This document shows, one piece after another, positions 59,818 to 64,000 of a stretch of DNA of 64,000 nt. A program made the translations under genes and the position numbers. Numbering within the stretch: position 1 is the first letter of the stretch; each line of letters starts with the position of its first letter. The DNA is taken from the NCBI GenBank assembly GCA_040772225.1, contig JAXGYO010000002.1:868001-932000 (forward strand). The letters are read 5' to 3'. This DNA is from JAAYED01 sp040772225. GTDB lineage: Bacteria > Chloroflexota > Anaerolineae > UBA1429. The notes beneath the pieces are model-generated. The model had not been told where the DNA came from. It ran no database searches and saw only the letters and a program-made list of their open reading frames with translations.

Positions 59818-61089
59818 CTACCACTTCACCCGGAGCCCGCTGCGGCCAGCAAACTGCGCCCTGCTGCCGAGTTCCTCCTCAATGCGAAGCAGTCTATTTC
59901 CCGTATCGCCGGTCCCGCCCTCGCGCAGATGCCCCGTGATCAATCCCACCGCATAATCCGCAATATCGGCGCCCTCGCCCCGGCTGCCGCAGGGCATAAC
60001 GCCATAGCCATTGCGGTGCGCCAGGCGCGTCATCTCAAAGGCCTCAGTGATCGTGCCCACTTGATTGACTTTGAGTAAAACGGCGTTGGCGGCTCCGACC
60101 TCGATACCCCGGCGCACGCGCTCCGAGTTCGTTGTGAACAGATCGTCGCCAACGATCTCAATCGGCAGTTCGCGCGTCAGGCGAGCATGTCCCTCAAAAT
60201 CATCCTCGTCCAGCGGATCCTCGAGGATGACAAAGGGATATTCCTTGACCATCCACTTGTACAGCTCGATCAGCTCTTCATAAGTCTTGTCTTCGGCCGA
60301 GAAAAGCCCGACAAAGACGCCCTTTTCGTTGTCATAGTAGGTGCCACCTGCTACGTCGACCTGCAGGCCCACTTTGCCCTCATAGCCCCTGGAGACGATG
60401 ACCTCGGTCATGATGTCCCACAACTCGCGGTCATGTTTGATCAGGCCGGCAGGTATGAAACGCACGAAATCGGGGTCGAGGTTCAGCCGGGTTCCCAGCG
60501 TGCGACGAAAGGTCCTTTCCAGGTCCCAGGCGGCGTACGAGGCCTCTGCAAAGGTGTCGAACCCATAGCACATCATCGAGTAACTGGGCTTGTCGCCGGC
60601 GCGCTCGCCCCCGCCATACCGCTTGGCCCCATTCATCAGGCCCGCGCCGGGAACCGGTAGCACGCACGCATTCACGCCGCCAATGTGCTCATATAAGGGA
60701 ATCCCCAGGCTGGCTGCGCCCGCCTTGAGCACTGCTGCGGAAACGCTGGCGATGGTATTGCCCCCCAGCCGTGACCGGTCCGGCGTGCCGTCCAAATCCA
60801 GCATCACGCGGTCGATCTCGATCTGCCGCGTGGCGTCCATGCCCCGGAGCACAGGGCCAATCAGATCGTTGACCGCATCCACGGCACGTTGCACGCCCAG
60901 GCCACCATAGCGTACCCCGCCATCGTAGGCAAACTTGACCTCGTAATCACCTACGGAGAGCCCGGCCAGCACCATGGCCACCCCGCTCGCCTCATTCACC
61001 GTCGTAACCGTCGTCTCGATCCCCGGATGGCCACGCCAGGTGTAAACCTGCCGCGCATGCACTGATTCGATTCTCGATCCCCTGGGCAT
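59818..61089 (-). CDS. Enolase-like protein with altered active site
   Basis: A 423-residue protein clearly homologous to enolase: MLDLDGTPDRSRLGGNTI, IPLYEHIGG, EDPLDEDDFEGH, IVGDDLFTTN, LLKVNQVGTITEA. Mg ligands Asp245, Glu290 and Asp315 and the base Lys340 are kept. However the SGASTG mobile loop reads AGLSVGD, the GEHADN region reads GAKRYGG, the Glu of GDEGG is missing, and the SHRSGET loop reads CGSRGEG (residues 367-373). The usual 2-phosphoglycerate contacts are therefore lost. ATG 61089 follows AGGAGGGTG. It is likely a dehydratase or isomerase for another acid, or a diverged enolase paralogue. Confidence 0.8.
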   Translation of the reverse strand: MPRGSRIESVHARQVYTWRGHPGIETTVTTVNEASGVAMVLAGLSVGDYEVKFAYDGGVRYGGLGVQRAVDAVNDLIGPVLRGMDATRQIEIDRVMLDLDGTPDRSRLGGNTIASVSAAVLKAGAASLGIPLYEHIGGVNACVLPVPGAGLMNGAKRYGGGERAGDKPSYSMMCYGFDTFAEASYAAWDLERTFRRTLGTRLNLDPDFVRFIPAGLIKHDRELWDIMTEVIVSRGYEGKVGLQVDVAGGTYYDNEKGVFVGLFSAEDKTYEELIELYKWMVKEYPFVILEDPLDEDDFEGHARLTRELPIEIVGDDLFTTNSERVRRGIEVGAANAVLLKVNQVGTITEAFEMTRLAHRNGYGVMPCGSRGEGADIADYAVGLITGHLREGGTGDTGNRLLRIEEELGSRAQFAGRSGLRVKW

Positions 61090-61258
61090 CACACCCTCCT
61101 GTGCTACGATTCGGGCACCCCTTCGCGTGGATCTACAAACAGTCACGCGTCGGGGGCCAGCCAAAACCATGGCACTATAGCGCACATATCGGTAACGATG
61201 CAAGCATCGACGGGAGAGATGGCAAAGCATGAAACTTTGCCGGTGCTCCCTTTGGGCC

Positions 61259-61287
61259 TTGACGCTTGCGGCGGGCCGCTCCAGAAT
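61259..61287 (+). promoter_or_regulatory. Promoter of the frameshifted membrane-protein gene
   Basis: TTGACG (61259-61264), 17 bp, CAGAAT (61282-61287), about 25 bases before an AGGAGG ribosome site. Confidence 0.5.
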
Positions 61288-61327
61288 CCCGCCGGACTGG
61301 AACGAGTGTATCGACGAGGAGGCTCGC

Positions 61328-61824
61328 ATGGCCAAACCAACCAAAAACGCGCCCGCGATTTGTCTGGCGACCGGAGACGTGACGGCTGTCGGCGCGATCG
61401 CCGGCATCGTTACCGGGGAGCCGCTCTGGCTGTGGCGGGGCTGACACCTATCACGATCTATGAGGTCTATCGTACAGAGGGAGAAAGCACGCGCTGGGCG
61501 TCGTGGGTGCTGTTGATTGCGCTGGTCCTGGAGGGGCTTCTCCTCCTCCTAAACGTGGACGTCAATCTGGCGACTCTGCTCGGTCGCGATAGCGAGACAG
61601 TCGCTGGCTACACGGTGCCATTGGGGCCGGTGACGGTTGTGGGCCCTGTCGTCATGGCCGTTACCGCCATCATCCTGCTTGTGCGCACTCGCGGGCGCTT
61701 CACCCGATGGCTCGCTGCAGACATCATCCTCAGGGCTGGAGCACTGATCTATATCGTAGATCCCTCGATCCTCGGCCAGTGGCTCGGCGTGGTCCTGGAT
61801 GCAGGATTGCCCGAGCTTCAGTAA
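61328..61824 (+). pseudogene. Small membrane protein, apparently broken by a frameshift
   Basis: ATG 61328 has AGGAGG at ideal spacing, but its frame stops at 61444. The frame one base earlier continues with clear membrane helices to 61824 and no start of its own. Joining them at the G run 61415-61418 would give about 165 residues with four hydrophobic helices and a continuous GIVTG-GAALAVAGLTPI helix. A lost G, a sequencing error or a -1 shift would all explain this. The downstream part is well formed, ending in a clear hairpin terminator. No family recognised. Confidence 0.55.
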
Positions 61825-61846
61825 ACATCCTTGTAAGCCAGTCATA

Positions 61847-61884
61847 CCGCCGCAGTCGAATCGGTATTCGACTGCGGCGGTTTG
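61847..61884 (+). terminator. Rho-independent-type terminator
   Basis: A perfect 15-bp stem (CCGCCGCAGTCGAAT/ATTCGACTGCGGCGG, 61847-61880) with a 4-base loop, followed by TTTGG, 22 bases after the membrane-protein stop. Confidence 0.75.
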
Positions 61885-61951
61885 GTTGCCTTCCTGCCGT
61901 TTTCGCTGATAATGGCAGCTATCTGTATCCACGAATCGGGGGTAACACGTT

Positions 61952-63160
61952 GTGAGTATCAAGACGCTGTTCGGTAAGGACATGGTCGGTCTCTGGACCC
62001 GCGATCTGCTGGTGACGACGGTCGCGATCTTTTTCATGCGCTTTGGCGAGGGGATGCTCAACGGGGCTCGCATGAACTTTTTCGTGGACACGCTGGGCAT
62101 CACCGGCGGTCAGGTCCTCTGGCTGGAGGGCATTCGCGAGATACCGGGACTGATTCTCATCGTCCTGGCGGCGCTGACCATGCGCCTGCCTCTCTCGTAC
62201 CGGTCTGCCATCTCGGCGGTGATCCTGGGGGTCGGCTATATGCTCATGGCCACAGCCCAGTCCTACACGGGGCTGTTGGCTTTTGCGGTCGTCGCAAGCT
62301 TTGGCCTGCACCTCTTCCAGCCCATCAGCCCCGCATTGGGTCTGGCCCTGGCGACGGAGCGCACGCGGGGTCGCGTCCTGGGCCTGTTAGCGTCGGTCGG
62401 ATCTCTGGCAAGCATCGTCGGTATCGGCGCGCTCGCGCTAACCTCCAGCCTGCTACGGGATTTCTCGCTCCGGTATTACTATGTCATCGGTGGCGCACTG
62501 ATTCTGGTCTCTGCGGCGGTCTTTTGGCGGCTCTCACCCAAGGTCGGCGCTACAGACCTCAAGCAGCCACGCATCGTGGTGAAAAAGCGATATTGGCGAT
62601 TTTACACGCTCAAGTTCTTTGAGGGATCGCGCAAAGAGGTGCTGGGCAGCTTTTGCACTCTGGTGCTGGTCGACTATTTCGGCTGGCAGGTGTGGCAGAC
62701 GAGTAGCCTACTCATGATTGCCTCCGTGCTTACCCTGTTGCTCGCCCCCTACCTGGGGGGACTCGTGGATCGCTTTGGCAGCCGTGATGCGCTGCTGGCT
62801 GGATACTCGATCCTGCTGGTCGGTGCCATCGTTTACGCCAGTGTGCCCAATGCCCTCGTGCTCGCGGCTACGTACATCGTCATGCGACTCGGCCTCATTC
62901 TGAATCTGGGCTTGAACGTCTACGCACACGAGCGGGCGCCGGCAGAGGAACTGAACGCGACGCTGGCAGCCGGCGTCAGTTTCGACCACATCAGCTCGGT
63001 CGCGATGCCGTTCATCTATGGCGCACTGATGCCCATCATCGGGTACAGAGGCGTCTATTGGTTCGCGGCCAGCATCATATTCCTCTCGGTGCTGTTCGTG
63101 GCCCGCCTGATTCCCCATCCGCAGCCGAAAACAGCTACGACACTGGCTGGAGCAGAGTAA
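61952..63160 (+). CDS. Major facilitator superfamily transporter
   Basis: A 402-residue protein with about 12 hydrophobic helices, starting GTG 61952 after a GGGGGTAA stretch. A mid-protein basic loop (IVVKKRYWRFYTLKF) separates two halves, and the second-half motif GGLVDRFGSRD resembles the MFS A-motif. The conserved phrase FEGSRKEVLGSF and HERAPAEELNATLAAGVSFDHI is seen in MFS proteins of uncharacterised function. Substrate unknown. It follows a strong terminator, so it has its own promoter or is read from elsewhere. Confidence 0.78.
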   Translation: MSIKTLFGKDMVGLWTRDLLVTTVAIFFMRFGEGMLNGARMNFFVDTLGITGGQVLWLEGIREIPGLILIVLAALTMRLPLSYRSAISAVILGVGYMLMATAQSYTGLLAFAVVASFGLHLFQPISPALGLALATERTRGRVLGLLASVGSLASIVGIGALALTSSLLRDFSLRYYYVIGGALILVSAAVFWRLSPKVGATDLKQPRIVVKKRYWRFYTLKFFEGSRKEVLGSFCTLVLVDYFGWQVWQTSSLLMIASVLTLLLAPYLGGLVDRFGSRDALLAGYSILLVGAIVYASVPNALVLAATYIVMRLGLILNLGLNVYAHERAPAEELNATLAAGVSFDHISSVAMPFIYGALMPIIGYRGVYWFAASIIFLSVLFVARLIPHPQPKTATTLAGAE

Positions 63161-63185
63161 CTCACTCGCCCCCTGGGAAAGACAC

Positions 63186-63213
63186 CGGCGGCGACCCCAA
63201 CGAGTCGCCGCCG
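63186..63213. terminator. Hairpin between convergent genes
   Basis: A perfect 10-bp stem (CGGCGGCGAC/GTCGCCGCCG) with an 8-base loop lies between the MFS stop and the zinc-ribbon gene stop; no T run. Confidence 0.55.
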
Positions 63214-63247
63214 TATTGCGTCTGGCACCCAACGATTCAGGCTGTGC

Positions 63248-63994
63248 TCAGCTCAGCTTTGTGCCGCACTCTGGACAGAACTTGGCCGTACCTGTCTGCG
63301 CACCGCACTTAAGACATACGCCAGGCTGCGCCCGCTCAATCCTGGTGCCGCATTCAGGGCAGAACTTGCCATTCGTCTCCGCACCGCAGTGCGGGCATGG
63401 ATCTTTGACGGCCGCCACCATTTTGGTGCCGCAGTTGGGGCAGAACCTTGTGCCTGCCGGAGCCTCTGTTCCGCACGAAGGACAACGCAAGGTCACGGTG
63501 CTTTTGGCCTGTTCCGCGGCTTCTGTCACACGCTGAACGACCTGGCCCAATCCCAGAGCGCTGGCGAACCCCTTGATCATCGCGCCAGCTTGCTCCGCCT
63601 CAGCCTCTGCCATCTCCGCCTTGCGTGGCGTATCGTCGATGCAGTACCCGGTCTGTTCGTCAAAGCAGCTCACACACACGACCCGCATGCAGGTGGGACA
63701 CTGGCGAAAACGGTCCTTGACCTGATCCCACGCCTTTTCCAGTTGCTCTGTCGTCAGGCTGTAGCTGTATCGCGGGTCCTCGCCGGCAACATTGTCGGCG
63801 ATAGCATCGCCAAAAAGCGGGATCTTGCGTAGCAGGCCACCCGCCGTTTGACGCCCAACATCCCTCGCAATGGTGTTCGCTACGGCTGGTTGGCTGCGAT
63901 ACTCGCAATCGCAATTCTCACAGTAAAAGACGGCATAGGGTCCAATTCCATCGTTCCGGACGTCGTATCGCGGCATGCGCTTGGGCTCGCTCAT
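63248..63994 (-). CDS. Multi-zinc-ribbon protein
   Basis: A 248-residue soluble protein. Two N-terminal Cys clusters (FYCENCDCEY; CPTCMRVVCVSC with a later Cys) flank a helical hydrophobic region (GGLLRKIPLFGDAIADNVAG). The C-terminal 75 residues hold three tandem zinc ribbons of the double-zinc-ribbon type: CPSCGTEAPAGTRFCPNCG, CPHCGAETNGKFCPECG and CLKCGAQTGTAKFCPECG. Such modules usually mediate protein or nucleic-acid contacts. ATG 63994 is close to the window edge, so its upstream region is not visible. Function unknown. Confidence 0.78.
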   Translation of the reverse strand: MSEPKRMPRYDVRNDGIGPYAVFYCENCDCEYRSQPAVANTIARDVGRQTAGGLLRKIPLFGDAIADNVAGEDPRYSYSLTTEQLEKAWDQVKDRFRQCPTCMRVVCVSCFDEQTGYCIDDTPRKAEMAEAEAEQAGAMIKGFASALGLGQVVQRVTEAAEQAKSTVTLRCPSCGTEAPAGTRFCPNCGTKMVAAVKDPCPHCGAETNGKFCPECGTRIERAQPGVCLKCGAQTGTAKFCPECGTKLS

Positions 63995-64000
63995 GGTCGC

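Noticed and set aside
1..64000. CRISPR arrays, insertion sequences or prophage genes
   Set aside because: I saw no regularly spaced repeats, transposase, integrase or phage structural genes on either strand.

Overview
The window is a GC-rich bacterial chromosome segment, coding on both strands, with no transposase, phage or CRISPR signature. Housekeeping markers (infA, ftsY, prfB with its programmed frameshift, tRNA-Leu and tRNA-Arg without encoded CCA) place it on a main replicon. Gene content suggests an anaerobic or facultative, sugar-degrading member of the Chloroflexota (Anaerolineae-like): a MoxR/DUF58/DUF4129 operon, class III ribonucleotide reductase, a HypD-like glycyl radical enzyme, many sugar-acid dehydratases and single-domain response regulators. 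This affiliation is an inference from gene style, not a measured result. Many sigma70-type promoters (TTGACN, 16-18 bp, TATAAT-like) can be read by eye, and several decide start codons.

Layout. 1-5.4 kb: the end of a GH4 glycosidase, dgoD, and a moxR-DUF58-DUF4129 operon. 5.4-10 kb (minus): ABC exporter with an O-methyltransferase, then an M19 dipeptidase with an HpcH-type aldolase. 10-21 kb: sugar-acid and inositol catabolism: an enolase-superfamily dehydratase plus uxuA, a PfkB kinase plus SIS isomerase/deaminase (minus), a CoA-transferase, tRNA-Leu, and iolD-iolE-iolG. 21-36.7 kb: surface polysaccharide genes (glycosyltransferases, polyprenyl-P sugar-P transferase, flippase, multi-spanning glycosyltransferase-like protein), interrupted by an M20 peptidase, the HypD-like enzyme, a large esterase, infA and an RbsD/FucU-type mutarotase.

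38.8-44.7 kb is the most unusual part: one apparent operon with an Lrp/AsnC-receiver fusion, three single-domain receivers, NuoE and NuoF without any catalytic hydrogenase, formate dehydrogenase or complex I partner, a stand-alone tandem ACT protein and a membrane histidine kinase. Its promoter is surrounded by inverted repeats. I infer a NAD(H)-linked redox-sensing two-component system.

44.8-51.7 kb: ftsY-prfB, a metallo-beta-lactamase-fold protein divergent from an RpiR regulator, a PfkB kinase and an exported protein. 51.7-54.5 kb: nrdD-nrdG. 55-64 kb: two MFS transporters, an FAD oxidoreductase, tRNA-Arg, a glycerate-2-kinase beside an enolase-like protein whose catalytic loops are rewritten, a probably frameshifted membrane protein and a zinc-ribbon protein.
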